From Pythium myriotylum (lineage: Eukaryota; Oomycota; Peronosporomycetes; Pythiales; Pythiaceae), in the NCBI GenBank assembly GCA_023091665.1, contig JALJCQ010000012.1, positions 744,001-808,000 on the forward strand: a stretch of 64,000 bases of DNA, written 5' to 3'. Position 1 is the stretch's first letter. Every line of letters begins with the position of its first letter. Below the pieces are notes generated by a model. The model was not told where the DNA came from. It saw only the letters and a program-made list of their open reading frames with translations, and searched no databases. Shown here piece after piece: positions 1-13,221 of this stretch. The position numbers and the translations under genes are program-made.

Positions 1-479
1 TTGGTCTCCGAGATGAAAGGCAGTAGGTAGGTCTGTAGGCTGTGCACGTGGAAAACTTGAGCTATCGATGTGGTGCTCTCGGCCGTACTCGAGAGCGAAC
101 TGTCGATCCTGATGTGCCTGCATTGCCTGAAGCTCTTGCAGTAGTGTGCCCTGTGGCAACGCCACCTGTCGAGGAGAAACTGCGGCGCTGCATTCGCGCG
201 CGTACTCCAGGGCTAGGCGATGGTCTTCATACTCTCGCATCGCTGCCATGTTCTGAAGTGCGTGACGGTAAGGAAATCGAGTTAGCCGAATCACGAGGCG
301 ATGAAACTTACCGCCTGGTGCTGAAGTTCGTGGGCCAACGCTAGGGATGCAGCCTCGTAGACGTCCAAGCCCAGTCCGACTGGAGCAGGTGGAGGAGGGC
401 GATCATCCCCACGACTTTGTCGAACGGCCTCGCTGATGTGGGCTCTTCGCGCCATGTTTAAGACTCCAGACCTCAGCAT
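1..479 (-). CDS. Partial RING-gene paralog, runs off the left edge
   Basis: Minus-strand gene fragment whose 3' part lies outside the window. Exons read as 479-312 and 252-1, with an intron from 311 to 253 (GTAAGT donor, CAG acceptor) that keeps phase 0. Start is the ATG at 477-479; a second in-frame ATG lies at 453-455 and may be the true start. The exon junction closely matches the next gene: both have an acidic EAAS(L/I)ALA segment, LQHQ, then after the intron NMAA followed by a short helical stretch. This indicates a tandem paralog of the RING-H2 gene at 710-2295. No RING is visible because that part would lie left of position 1. An 18-base C run (491-508) sits just upstream of the start. 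The duplicate relation is clear; the function is inferred from the paralog. Confidence 0.55.
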
Positions 480-709
480 GAGGTGTTACTCCCCCCCCCC
501 CCCCCCCCATATCTTTCGGATCGTCCTCTAGAAAATCAGCCAATCCCGGCTGTAATTAGAACGCGTCTACTGAACTTGTGCTTCCAATGCGACAAGAAGT
601 GGTGCTCTCACACAAGCTCAAAACGACATGGAGTCTCGCTCATTTCCAACGTCACTTATAATACTTCATAAGTAGTACATAGCTATCCATTCGAGCTCCC
701 AGTAAATCA

Positions 710-2295
710 TCACACATCGGCGATCTCGAGTTTGCACAACGGGCAACTGTTGTTTTCGCGTACCCACCCACTCACGCACTCTTCGTGGAAGACATGAGCG
801 CATGGAAGCGTGAGCGCTACGTCGCCCTCTGAGAATCCATACTGGCAAATAATGCATCTAATTGCGAGCGAACTAGCTGCGTCAGTGCATCATACCATAC
901 CCAGTGATAACTCTCACACACGTACGAAATATCGTCGCTACTTCGTGTAGTCCAGCGATGGGTCGGCAAACTAGAGAGTACTTGGACGGCCACTTGTCTC
1001 CACCTCTCCTTCTTCACATCGCCGACCTCCTCTCCAAGACGCAGCAGCTCTTCGTACGTCATGTTGTCTGGGTCAACTGCTGCATCGTGCAGGTGCTGGC
1101 CACGTCCACGATTTGTTCCCACAGCTTGACTAATCTCGCGGTCGTGGTGGCGACGAGGAGGCTCGTCGCTCATGGCGGCGAGTTGATCTCGGTATTCCTG
1201 GAGCGCGGCCATATTCTGATCCTACGAGGTCAGTATCCGGGCTATTCCAACTCTTGACAACTCATCGTACCTCTTGGTGCTGTAGGTACTGGGCGAGTGC
1301 GATCGAAGCAGCCTCGTCCGAGTCGGTTGCCTCTGTCAATACGGCAGGAATTGCAGGAATCGAGTCTGAGTCCGATTTCGACTCTTCGTGAACTACCGGA
1401 GACCGCCGCGCAGCCACCCGTCTCCCCAGGGCTTGCTCACTGTCTTCCTCGTCCAGATTGTGGCGTCGAACGTTGGCCCGTGTGAGTTGTGGCGATTCTT
1501 CGGAGGCATTCGGTCCAAGCCGCGGTCGAGGACGCGAGATCGGATCCGGTATAGCGAAGTCCAAGTGGCGGCGTCTACCAGCAGCACGAAGTGGAAGCGT
1601 CGAGGCGGGTGGTGCAGGAGGCGGCAGAGAGTTTGGTGATGCCCTCGCAGCAACGCGAGCACTGCGGCGGGTCGCGGAACCAGACGCGGTCGCTGCTCGC
1701 CGCGCAGTCACTCCATCAAGAGGAGTCGATGGACTCTCGGCGATGATGTCTTCAGAAGCCTAGAGAATCCTGACTCAGTCCACCGGGCTGCATCACTGTA
1801 CGCAATGCTTCTTCACGCTTCGTACCTCCAGGGGACGTCTCGTTCCTGTCGTGACCGGGGACGCGAGGCTCGTGCGTCGACTTGCCACGGGGCTCGTGAG
1901 ATCAATCACGCCATCCCGTGCCTCCTCACGCTGCGGCGAGCGCGCTGTGGGCGAGTTGGAGCTGCTCGCCGTGCTGGACACGGGCGAGCTCTGTCTCGAT
2001 CCGAGTCGACCGCCATTCCCATCTCGCGCGATCTACAGCGACCGCCATCAGCATTCGCTCCGTGTTTTCTTTTTTTGAATGTGCGATCCATTTGCATGGC
2101 TCGTACCCCACTGACTTGCTGCAGCTCCGCAAACGACTGCTTGAGCTGCGCGTACCGCCGCTTGAGCTTGGTGTACTTTCTCTCGAGCTCGTCGCGGCGG
2201 TGCTCCGTGATCGCGAGCGTGGCCTCGAGCTGGCGCACGCGCACTTGCTGCTGCGCGAGCTCGCGCGCGTGGTCCACGGTCGTCGCGCGGCGCAT
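710..2295 (-). CDS. RING-H2 finger protein, likely E3 ubiquitin ligase
   Basis: Five exons on the minus strand (2295-2116, 2032-1826, 1759-1271, 1215-926, 872-710) join in phase to a 442-residue protein. Residues 1-60 form a basic coiled coil and the middle is low-complexity and rich in Ser, Pro and Arg. Around residue 345 is a block beginning MTYEELLRLGEEVGDVKK, which resembles a helix preceding the RING in plant-type ligases. The C terminus (about 395-437) is a complete RING-H2: CIIC, then a 15-residue spacer, CAHVFHEEC and CPLC. RING-H2 fingers bind two zinc ions and recruit E2 enzymes to ubiquitinate targets; the substrate cannot be predicted. The short 53-bp last intron (GTACGTG donor) is what restores the RING frame. 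The upstream gene at the left edge is a paralog. Coiled coil plus RING suggests a dimeric ligase. Confidence 0.8.
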
Positions 2296-2497
2296 TCCGT
2301 TCGGATCGACCAAAAATGATACAGTGTATGATACGGAGCTGCTCAAAAGGTTGCTTCTTGGCGCCAAAAGAGAGGGCCGGGCTCTGGGTCCATACCGGTA
2401 TTGGTACCGGTTTTCAGTTTACTTCACACGAAGTGAGATGATGGATGCTCGTCGGTTGTGATCGACGGAAAAGGGCGAGGGAGGAAGCCACGACGAC

Positions 2498-3166
2498 ATG
2501 GCGGCGGTGCTCCTGGAGGACGCGCGTCTGCAGGCGCTCGCGACGTACACGGCCGCGTGGATGGGCGTGTGGGCGGCCGTGCTGCTCGCGGTGCCGGCGG
2601 GCGCGAGCGGCCGCAACCACATCGTGTCGCTCAACGCCGCGCACGGCGTCGTGTGCACGGGCGTGGCGGCCGCGACCGTCGCGCTCGGCTGGGACTCGAC
2701 CAACGCCGTCGCCATCTCGCTCGCCTACTTCCTCGTGGACCTCGTGGCGATGGTTCGCAGCGACGGGCTCGCGAGGCTGCCGGCGCTGAACCGCTCGCGG
2801 CAGCTGGACTACGGCCACCACGTGCTCGGCATTTTCTGGGGAACAATCCTCTTTGCGCACGAAGCGACTGTCTGCCATCCTTCCATCGGCAACGCGTACG
2901 TGTGGATCCAGACGAATGAAGTCAGCACGCCGTTCTACAACTGGTTCCGGCTCACCAACAACAAGCTCGCGGGCGTGCTCTTCGCTTCGTTCTTCTTCCT
3001 CTCGCGGATCGTCTTCAACACGCTCTACCTTATCCCGCGCCTCTACGAGCACTGCGACCGACGATACTTGCTCGGCACCTCGCCCTTCTTCCTGCTCCAG
3101 TACATTTGGTTCGTCATGATCGTCCAGAAGATGCTGCGCGCCGCCACGCCCAAGAAAGCCCAGTGA
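2498..3166 (+). CDS. TLC-domain multi-pass membrane protein (TLCD/TMEM56-like)
   Basis: Intronless 222-residue protein. It has about six hydrophobic segments, near residues 18-34, 48-66, 73-88, 108-123, 155-180 and 195-212. The motif DYGHHVLGIFWGTILF in the middle and FYNWF followed by a Phe-rich helix are typical of the TLC (TRAM/LAG1/CLN8) fold. The fold occurs in ceramide synthases and in TLCD-type lipid regulators of the ER or plasma membrane. The short length and lack of a homeobox or of the Lag1p double-His acyltransferase motif favour a TLCD/TMEM56-type protein over a ceramide synthase. The start ATG lies 203 bp from the divergent RING gene start, so the two probably share a promoter. 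A basic C-terminal tail ends in KKAQ. Confidence 0.8.
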   Translation: MAAVLLEDARLQALATYTAAWMGVWAAVLLAVPAGASGRNHIVSLNAAHGVVCTGVAAATVALGWDSTNAVAISLAYFLVDLVAMVRSDGLARLPALNRSRQLDYGHHVLGIFWGTILFAHEATVCHPSIGNAYVWIQTNEVSTPFYNWFRLTNNKLAGVLFASFFFLSRIVFNTLYLIPRLYEHCDRRYLLGTSPFFLLQYIWFVMIVQKMLRAATPKKAQ

Positions 3167-3796
3167 GTTCCCATGTCTCCTCAATAGATTCGATTCCCTG
3201 TGCCTTTCCCCTCGTCCGAGTGCCATCAGTCGCAGTGGTGTGTTCGAGCAAGCACGCTATCAGAGTGGGACTCCGAGTCTCAGGTGGTCCACTCTAAAGA
3301 TCTTCACTGGCGCCTTTCCCACTCAAGATGGAAACGGCGCGCGCTGGGAATCTGCCGCCAGCCGTTGCTGCGTCGTGACCTCTCTGGTTGTGTGCAGCCA
3401 TGATGGTGGTGAATGAGACGTCGTCGTCCCAAGTCAGTCACTTCGACGGAAGAGAAAGGACCGCTTCGCACCGCCCGGAAAAGAAAAGAAAGAAACCGCG
3501 CCGGCGGTTCCGCGCCCGCGCCTGGCTTTCTTCCACGGAAGCCGCGCGCTGGCCCGGCGTTTCGCCGCTGGCGCGTGGCGCTCCTCCCGCTCGCGGTCGC
3601 CGCCTCATCCCTAGTCCCCGCGTGGCCAATTCGACTCTTCACGCGACCCGCACAGCTGCGCCGCCGACACATGCACAGCGACCTCCTGCTCCTGCGCGTG
3701 GCCTGCCGCGTCGTCGAGGGCGACAAGCGCCGCGCCACTTCGCCTTCCGCGGCAGCCGCCACAACAGCCGACGCCGCCGACGCCGTCGCCGTCGCC

Positions 3797-4946
3797 ATGC
3801 CCCGCATCGTGCTGCCCGCGCTCGCGCTGCCGCCGTCGAACACCCCAGCGCCGCGCGACAACAGGCGGATACCGTCCATCACTTCACATATGCCGCACGT
3901 GGCGCCGTCGCTCGCGACCCACGCCGCCGACCTCATGCTCGGGCTCAAGCGGCGCACAGGCAAGCGCGCCGGCGAGTCCGCACAGCACGAGCGCGACGCA
4001 GCGGCGGCGGTTACCAAGCGTCTGCGCGCCGACCCGCGCAGCCCGCGCGAGAGCGAGCCCATGCGCGTGCGCCTGCCGACGCCGCCGGGCGTCTTCGTCG
4101 ACTCGCCGCTCGCGGCGCTCGTGAGCGCGCACCGCCCGCCGCCGACGCGCAGCCCGCTCGGCGTCGAGGGCGTCGCCGTGCCCAGCCCGCAGGACGACAA
4201 GAGCCAAGCCAAGGCCGCGCCGACGACGTTCATGGCCTTCATCAGCCAGCACAACCAGGTCGTGCTGGGCGACGACCGCCGGCGGCAGGACGCGCCGAGC
4301 GACTCCGACAGCGACGACGACATGCTCTCCCCACTCGAATCTCCGCGGCCTGGTGCGTGTTTCTCGGGCCGTTGGAAAGGCCTCTCTCCGTGGGGCCAGA
4401 ACTTCTCTCTAACTCATCGTGCGTGGAACAGACCGGACCTCGACGACTTCACTGCGCGTGCCTGCGATCCCGCCGTGGCGCGTGCCGGTGCTTCTCCACG
4501 GCTCGCCGCAGCTGCAGTGCTCGCCGCTGCCGTACGTATTTGTTTCTATGGACGAATTTCCCTACTTGGTGGATGCTGACCTCCCCTGCGACTTGACGTC
4601 GTTCAGACCGATGACTTCGTGCCGTCAAATGCCAATGCCGCCGCTCTCACTCAGCGCGTCCACGAAGCCCACGCTCGTGCGCAAGTCGTCGGCGCCGTGG
4701 CGGCAAACCATGGCCGCGCAGGACCGCGAGAAGACCCGCGAGCGCATCCTGCGCGGCCTCCACCGGCAGAGCCAGGGCGACCTCGACACGCTGCTCGAGC
4801 TCGTCACAGCCATGGAGGAAGAGCTGCTGCACCTCCACACCACGTCCAAAGAGCACTACTTTGTCCAGACCACGGCGTTGCGAGACCGCATCGCGTCCGT
4901 GTCGCCGCCGAGAACAGCGCTCCCGAGCCGGCGGCCCGAGCCGTAG
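3797..4946 (+). CDS. Hypothetical protein with C-terminal helical region
   Basis: Three exons (3797-4352, 4432-4531, 4607-4946) join in phase to 331 residues. The introns have GTGCGT and GTACGT donors and a TTGAC branch-like site. The N-terminal half is basic and low-complexity, with a Ser/Asp-rich acidic stretch (SDSDSDDD) near the first splice site. The C-terminal third is a charged helix with REKTRERILRGLHRQSQGD followed by an acidic heptad-like stretch (LLELVTAMEEELLHL), suggesting a short coiled coil. I recognise no family. The reading frame stays open upstream to 3413, but that stretch looks like GC-rich promoter sequence, so I chose the ATG at 3797; the one at 3671 is an alternative. 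Coding potential rests on the phase-consistent splicing and the helical end. Confidence 0.55.
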
Positions 4947-5515
4947 GTAGAGGCAGCGCGTCGGTTGAGTGTGGCGTGGATGTGCGTGGGTGTCGGCGTT
5001 TTCTCTCTCTCATTCCCTCTTTCTTGACTCATTCGAAAAAGGAAAGAAATTCCTCCTAAATCACAAGTAGTAAATATCTTCCATCCGAATAAGAATCCGG
5101 CAAGGCAAAATGGATGGTCTGTTCAACAATGCGCATCGCATTCCGGTATCACGTGAATGCTAAGTGGGCGTGGCGTGGCTGGTCTGCTGCTTCTCGTGGC
5201 GCGGGCAAACTGGCCATGCGACTCCGTGGGACGGGCGACTGACTAGCTTCCGCGACGGTTTCCGCACTTCCGCGGCTTCCACAGACGCGCTCCGTCGCAG
5301 TTCGAATTTTGGGGCCGGTCGGCCGTTCGTCCGTCCCACTGCCGGCGCGTCCCGACGTTCCGAAATGCCGCGCCTATTTACCCACCCGACGAGACGCGAC
5401 CTTTCGCGTCGGCTTCTTTCTCGGTGCAACTGCCTCTGCCCGCCGCGCCCTGGCAGCTCTTTACATGGTCCCGAGCCTCCCGCGAGAGTTCGCATCGAAA
5501 CAAGTCGAGAGACCC

Positions 5516-7685
<2,170 letters not shown>

Positions 7686-7694
7686 AGAGATGTT

Positions 7695-8738
7695 TCAAAT
7701 CTTGCGCTTGAGCAGTCCCGAAAGGAAATCAAACGAGTTGCCGTCCGGATACAACTCGAGCTTTTCTCCTTGCTCTCCCTCAGCGAGCAGGCAGCCCGTG
7801 GCCGTGAGACCCTTGATCACAGCTGGCACTTTGTCCTCACCGTTGGCGTCGGACGAGACCTGGACAACCTGCCCCGAGTGGAGCCAGTGGTCCAAATAGG
7901 ACTGCAAGAACGGCGTGAATCCTTTCTCCAAGAACTCGATCTCCATCTCCTCGTAGATGTTCAGAAAGGCAGCAAGGAATTCCTCCCTACAAGGAAACAA
8001 CACGCACACAGAACCATTGCGTTAGTGCGAATACTCAACACATGACTTGGTGAGTAGAACCCACTTGGTGACGTTGCACGGGTGTCCCTCCGTGCTGAGC
8101 ACGTCGCGCAGGCAGAGTGTCGGGTGTTGGTTCGAGATGTTGACGCCAATGCCTGTGGTCACGGAGAACTTGCTGTCGCGGAACTCGGACTGGCAGATCA
8201 TGCCGCCGATCTTGACGTTGTTGGCGTATATGTCGTTGGGCCACTTGATGCGCACGGGGTTCTCGACGCCCTCGGGCATCTTGTGGACTACGCGAGCGGC
8301 CTTGACGATCGCCAGCGAGCACAAATACTGCACGAAGGGCAGGCTGTTGCCGTCCGTGAACGCGCTGCGGAACGAGAACGTGAGGCAGCCTTCAGGTGAG
8401 ACCCAGGTGTTGGTGCCGCGGCCCTTGCCGCTTGTCTGATGGGCCGTGTAGCAAACCACGCCCGCGGGTGCTGGTGGCTTGATCGTGTCGTGAAGCAGTG
8501 TCTGCGTGGACGGCAGCGCCGGGCTGTAGAGCACGACGCCGCCGAGCCGCTTGGTCGTGAGCCGCGGGAAGAGCCCGTCGCGCACGGCCGCGTCGACGTC
8601 CGCCGTGGCCGGCTCGCAGATCTGGATGGGCAGCGAGCTGCTCAGCGCGTCCGCCCACTCCTGGAAGAGCCGCAGGTGCCGCTCCGAGCGCGCGTAGCCG
8701 CGTAGCTCCTCGGCGAGTTGCTTGGTCGCTGCTGCCAT
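7695..8738 (-). CDS. Biotin--protein ligase (holocarboxylase synthetase)
   Basis: Two exons (8738-8065 and 7986-7695) join in phase 2 across a 78-bp intron to 321 residues. The protein carries the BirA/LplA ligase fold: GKGRGTNTWVSPEGCLTFS (104-122) matches the biotinyl-5'-AMP binding loop, KWPND is at 165-169, and GIGVN is at 196-200. The C-terminal 80 residues form the small BPL_C domain that closes over the adenylate. The enzyme attaches biotin to a lysine of acetyl-CoA, pyruvate, propionyl- and methylcrotonyl-CoA carboxylases, using ATP. It lacks the long N-terminal region of animal holocarboxylase synthetase. Its stop codon lies only 9 bp beyond the katanin stop, so the two genes are tightly convergent. 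Confidence 0.93.
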
Positions 8739-9012
8739 GTTCTTTGATGGCCGAATGGCTCGAGAAATGATCGCTTCTGTGTCAAAGTCACTGTCGTGAA
8801 GTTAATTTAGTAGAAATTCAAGTTGGAATGAGGAAGAGGCACTTTGGTGCTTGTGAATGGGAACAACGCACGTGCACACGCCCCAAATGCAGTGGGGGGA
8901 GCCTTCGGAAGTAGGAGCGTGCTTGAAGCTGAGAGTGAAGTGGGGATCTGCAGTAGCGACACGTAAAATAATTTGGGGGGTATGAGACCTACATCTCATT
9001 CTTTTTTATTCT
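8739..9012. other. Intergenic spacer
   Basis: About 270 bases between the start of the biotin ligase gene and the stop of uL1m, both on the minus strand. It should hold the ligase promoter and the uL1m polyadenylation region. I see no ORF, repeat or RNA gene in it. Confidence 0.5.
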
Positions 9013-10056
9013 CTAATCAAAGCGCATGAAGGTTGCAGACGACGGGTCCAAGAACTTGATGTCGAGAGGGATTCCAGCTCCCATCGTCGTGCTCAAGTGG
9101 GCGGCCTGTAAATGATTCACAGGATCAGATCATGTGCAAAGATGTGCGACCACAGGAATCAACGAGCTTACCTTGATGTACTTGCCCTTCGCGCCTTCCG
9201 GCTTGGCATCGCTGAGCGCGACCATGAACGCGCGAATGTTCTCGAGCAGCGCCTCCTCCGAGAAACTGACCTTTCCGATACCAGCGTGGACGATGCCCTT
9301 CTTCTCGGCACGGAACTCGACCTGGCCGGCCTTGGCAGCCGCGATGGCGTCGGCGACTTCCATCGTCACAGTGCCGAGCTTGGGGTTGGGCATCAAGCCA
9401 CGCGGACCGAGCACACGGGCGACACGACCAACGAGTGCCATCACATCTGGGGTTGCAATGCAGCGGTCGAACTCGATCTGTCCCTTCTGAACGAGCTCGA
9501 CGAGGTCCTCGGCGCCGACGATCGCCGCACCAGCGGCCTTGGCCTCCTCGGCCTTGACGCCGCGCGCGAACACAGCGACGCGGACGACCTTGCCCGTGCC
9601 GTTCGGCAGGCTCACGACACCACGCACACTCTGGTTTGGTTTTCTAGGATCCACGCCGAGCTGGACCGCAATGTCGACCGTCTACCGAACAAAACCGCCC
9701 TCGTGTCAAAAACGCGTGCTCCTCTCCGTACTCCATTTCCTCAAGCACTCTCGCACCTCGTCGAACTTTCGTCGCGACTCGGACTTGGCGCCGATCACAG
9801 CCGTCTTGACATCGACCTCGGGCTACAGACAGCGTCCACAGACAACAAATAATCAGCTGCGCGGAACCCGTGAGCAGCTCCGCTCGCAATGGCGCACCTT
9901 GGGCGCACGCGTGTTGCGCGGCTTGAGCCCGAGCGCCGCCGGGTGGCGCGCAGTCTCGACAGTCGCGACGGCCGGCGCCGCGCTGGAGGCGGCGCGCACG
10001 AGGCCGCGCAGCAGCGCGTTCTTGAGCTCGGATTGCTTGCGCACAGCCGCCAGCAT
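9013..10056 (-). CDS. MRPL1: Mitochondrial ribosomal protein uL1m (bacterial L1 type)
   Basis: Four exons (10056-9898, 9824-9759, 9681-9172, 9105-9013) join in phase 0 to 275 residues. Residues 1 to about 40 are rich in Arg, Ala and Leu without acidic clusters, as in a mitochondrial presequence. The body is of bacterial L1 type: [19 protein letters not shown], then [42 protein letters not shown] and the GKVSF segment. The last exon gives a short TTMGAG tail. The bacterial rather than cytosolic L10a sequence plus the presequence indicate the organellar large subunit, where L1 forms the mobile stalk near the E site. The start at 10056 lies 210 bp from the divergent gene at 10266. Confidence 0.9.
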
Positions 10057-10265
10057 TTTCGTCTCGGCGTCGGATGGCCTGGGTCCACCACACACACTGG
10101 CCGCCGTAGATTCGGGACACAACGGTCCCTCGTTTAGGTTCGTATCCATCGAAGAGCTCAACTGATACGAACGAGGAGCTACGTATCGATTATGACAGGG
10201 ACGCAAGTTTTCCGGGGCATCTTGCGTGTCAACATGGGACAGCGTCACTTGATCCCTCGACGGCG

Positions 10266-11256
10266 ATGAGGCTTTTCGCGGCGGCGTGCGTCGCGACCGC
10301 GTGCGTGCTAGAGACGTGCGTCGTATCGGCGTCGGTCTGCAGCAGCTTGAGCGGCCCGTTTTGCACTGGCGTGTCCAGCGATTTCGCGACGCCGCCGGCG
10401 CACGCGACCGCGAGTCTAGACAAAGACGAGCAGGTATTGACAACTTGCGGCTCGGTCTTCTATGTCTACATTTGACGTTTCATACTCTGTTCGTTTTCTG
10501 TAGCAAATTCGTGAAGATGAGCTAAACAAGCGGCTCAAGATCGAGAGCGTGCTCAAAGAATACGAACTGGAAGCAGCGAAGCAACCAACTGTGTCAGAGG
10601 AAGATCGACTGTTGGAAGAACTGAGCGAGCTGCTTGACGAGACCGCGGCACTACTAGCTGAACTCGAGGAAGATGGGAAGGAGAGTCCTGTGATCGGCTC
10701 GTTTGCATTCTCCAGCGAAGGAGACACGTACGAACTGTTGGAGACAATGGACGGCAAAGAACTCAAGGTGCGCACTCGCGGTGGTGACACAAAGTGGCTT
10801 TGTGGGCTCGGACTGAACTTCTATTATTTGCAGGATTTTTTCGAACTTGCATATGATGAGGTTCTCAGAAGTTGGGAGACGAATCTCGAAGACATGTCCT
10901 TGGAGATCTCACAAGGACTGCGCAACTCCGTCGAGGAGCTCAAGCAACTCAAAGACTACGAATTGTACGATTTCAAGCACATGGACGAAGCCGCCTTTAC
11001 GGCCATGCGCCAGCGTTTTGAGAACCACCGCCTGATCGAGGTGCAGCGCACATTTGAGCGACTAATCATCGCCAAGAATCAGCACGAACGCCAACTTGCC
11101 TATGAGGCAGTGATCTTTCTCTTCCAGCTCGCAGAAGAACAAGCCGAGGACGAAGAAGACCTCGCTGCCTTCAGTGCAACAAACGAAGCTGGATCCGACA
11201 GCGGAGACGACTCACTAGATAATGACGCAGAGACAGGAAAAGAAGCTGCACGATAA
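10266..11256 (+). CDS. Signal-peptide protein with acidic coiled coil, function unknown
   Basis: Three exons (10266-10433, 10504-10767, 10834-11256) join in phase 0 to 284 residues. The N terminus (MRLFAAACVATACVLETC) is a good signal peptide, followed by a short Cys/Ser-rich part. The rest is highly charged: an acidic coiled coil (LLEELSELLDETAALLAELEEDG), a helical body and an acidic tail rich in Glu, Asp and Ser. No known domain is recognised. The second intron (10768-10833) is 66 nt with no stop in frame, so an unspliced form with 22 extra residues is possible. I favour splicing because of the GTGCGC donor, CTGAAC branch-like site and TTGCAG. The protein is probably secreted or ER-lumenal. 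It is not an RxLR effector: no such motif follows the signal peptide. Confidence 0.65.
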
Positions 11257-11385
11257 TGCCCTTGGCTTTTATTGTGTATCTGCAGTAGACCAATTTCTAA
11301 ATTGCACCGTTGATTGACTGAAATACGAATACTGACTCAGTATTCGAGTGAGGGACGTTCTCACTTACAGAAAGCAATTGGGAGC

Positions 11386-13089
11386 ATGGTGAAGTTGGTG
11401 TGCGCGTTGGTTGGCATGAAGGGAAACGCCTTCCCGTGACGATTGATGCGAGCGAGTTGGTGAGGGACTTGAAGAAGGCCATCAAGAAGGAGAACGATCT
11501 GAAGGCGATCGATGCGGAGAAGCTGCAGCTTTTTCTCGCCAAGAAGGGCGACAACACATGGCTCGAATCAAGCACGGATGATGTGAAGAAGCTCAAGAAA
11601 GGGGATAAGACTGCTCTAATCGAAGCGCTCACACACGAAGACAATGGACTTGGTGGAGAGTTTGGCCTCGAGGAGGTTCTCGAGGGGATGCCAGAACCGA
11701 AAACCGAGGAAGTCCACGTGTTGGTGGTTCCGGAAGAGGAAGCCGTCCAATCTGTCTCAAGATGGCGCTTTCGATCGCTGCAGTGATTAATTCTTCTCAC
11801 ATTTCACCACCGTGGACGAGGTCGACAGTTAGCTTGAGTTTCCGTCATTGCTGCCGCTAACGAAACGTAAAATGCCCTGCATTCGCTCTTCGTGTAAGTC
11901 GATCGCTGCTCAAGTTTTGTTGTTGAAAACCCAAGTATGGTCAAGTATGCAGTCATCACTGGCACGCCTGGCATTGGAAAATCAGTGTTCGTCTATTATG
12001 TGATGTGGAGATTGATCAAGGACAATAAGCGGATACTGTTTCTCACTGCATAAACACCAACCTACTTCGATAGCAGGTCGATGTTGATCTGCAAAGAGCT
12101 GCCTTTTGCTGGAAATCGCTGTTTCTGGTCGACCGATTTGTGGTGCGTCGTTGATTCGGTCGACCCAACAACGATTCTGGGTTTCCAATTCTTTATTGCT
12201 CGACTCTGCTCGTGAGTACACCGCGACGGGATTGTATGAATTCAAGAAGCTCGTACCGACTCCAGATGTGTTTCACATGCCACTTTTGATGAAGGAAGAG
12301 CTGGTGGCAATTGCTCCACTGTATCCAACTGCAGTAGCTGTGTGGGAGAGTAGGTTTGAGTGGTCGGGTAGTGTACCTCGTCTGGTAATGCAAGACATTC
12401 AACGAAACCCACAAGCTTTGGTGATGTCCGCATGCAGCAGCTTTTCTCTCGATGATTGCATTATGCTGGTTTCCATCTACTCTGAGATCAATCCGATCAT
12501 TCAGACTTTGATTCACATGCACAGTCAAGAACCGTATCGCGAGTACAAAGTTGCGTATTCATCCAAACTGGCGATGCAAGTGATTACTCGAACGAAGTGG
12601 CGATCAGATTGCTCGAAGATGCAAAATCTTTTGGGTTCGTGTGATGGAAACCCGCTCGCGCAAGCTTTGTGCGGATACGTTTTCGAATCTCATGTGATAG
12701 ATCTGTTGGAGGAAGGTGGGACTTTCGTGTGTCGAAAGCTAGTGTCTGGTGCTGAAATTCGAGAGCTCGACACGATGAAACGCACACGAGGCGCACCAGA
12801 TAGTGAAGATGAAGATACAGTACAATCCCCATTCCACTATACTGCCATTAACGCATGGATGCCGCACTTCGGTGGCTTTCAATGGACGGTGGGAAGGAAG
12901 CACGAAATCGAGGCAGGCGCGGCAGATGATCTGAGGAAACTGGGTGCGAATGGTAATAAGCTCCACTTTTTGCTTCCACCACTTTTCTACGATTCGATTA
13001 CGAAGAAGACGCCACAAACCGTTCGAGCAGTATCCGATATTGTCACCTTACCCGGAAGAGGTTTAGCTGGTCGAGCTTTTTCAAATTAA
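11386..13089 (+). pseudogene. Decayed Crinkler (CRN) type effector gene
   Basis: The reading frame opening at the ATG at 11386 begins in the manner of Crinkler proteins but meets a stop within about 20 codons. The next frame then carries the LQLFLAK motif of the family and ends in an HVLVVP motif before a stop at 11784-11786. A third segment from about 11937 has a P-loop (TGTPGIGKS) and stops near 12052. A fourth (about 12055-12213) and a fifth (12106-13089, 327 codons) cover the rest of the RHS-like NTPase/nuclease-type C-terminal part. At least three frame breaks and two stops separate the pieces, so no full protein can be made. There is no secretion signal beyond the family's usual N terminus. 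Crinklers are host-directed effectors and intracellular proteins widespread in oomycetes. Confidence 0.85.
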
Positions 13090-13221
13090 CGCAGAGGGTA
13101 TCCTAGCAAACAAAACTTGCGTTCTGCGTTTGATACCACGAATCAGATGTTTGAGCTGATACGGATCAGATGCTCGAGCTCAGATCCGCCTGCTCGGAGT
13201 CCCGTGTCGTTGTCAGGAACG

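Noticed and set aside
2414..3226. 270-codon minus-strand ORF op posite the TLC gene
   Set aside because: It is the antisense shadow of the GC-rich TLC-domain gene; its composition (Arg/His/Glu-rich) is typical of antisense reading of GC-biased codons.
3388..4596. 402-codon Arg/Ala-rich plus-strand ORF
   Set aside because: It is the other frame of the hypothetical gene at 3797-4946; the sequence is a composition artefact without helical or domain pattern.
9112..9852. 246-codon plus-strand ORF opposite uL1m
   Set aside because: Antisense of the ribosomal protein exons; the minus strand gives a complete conserved protein with phase-consistent introns.
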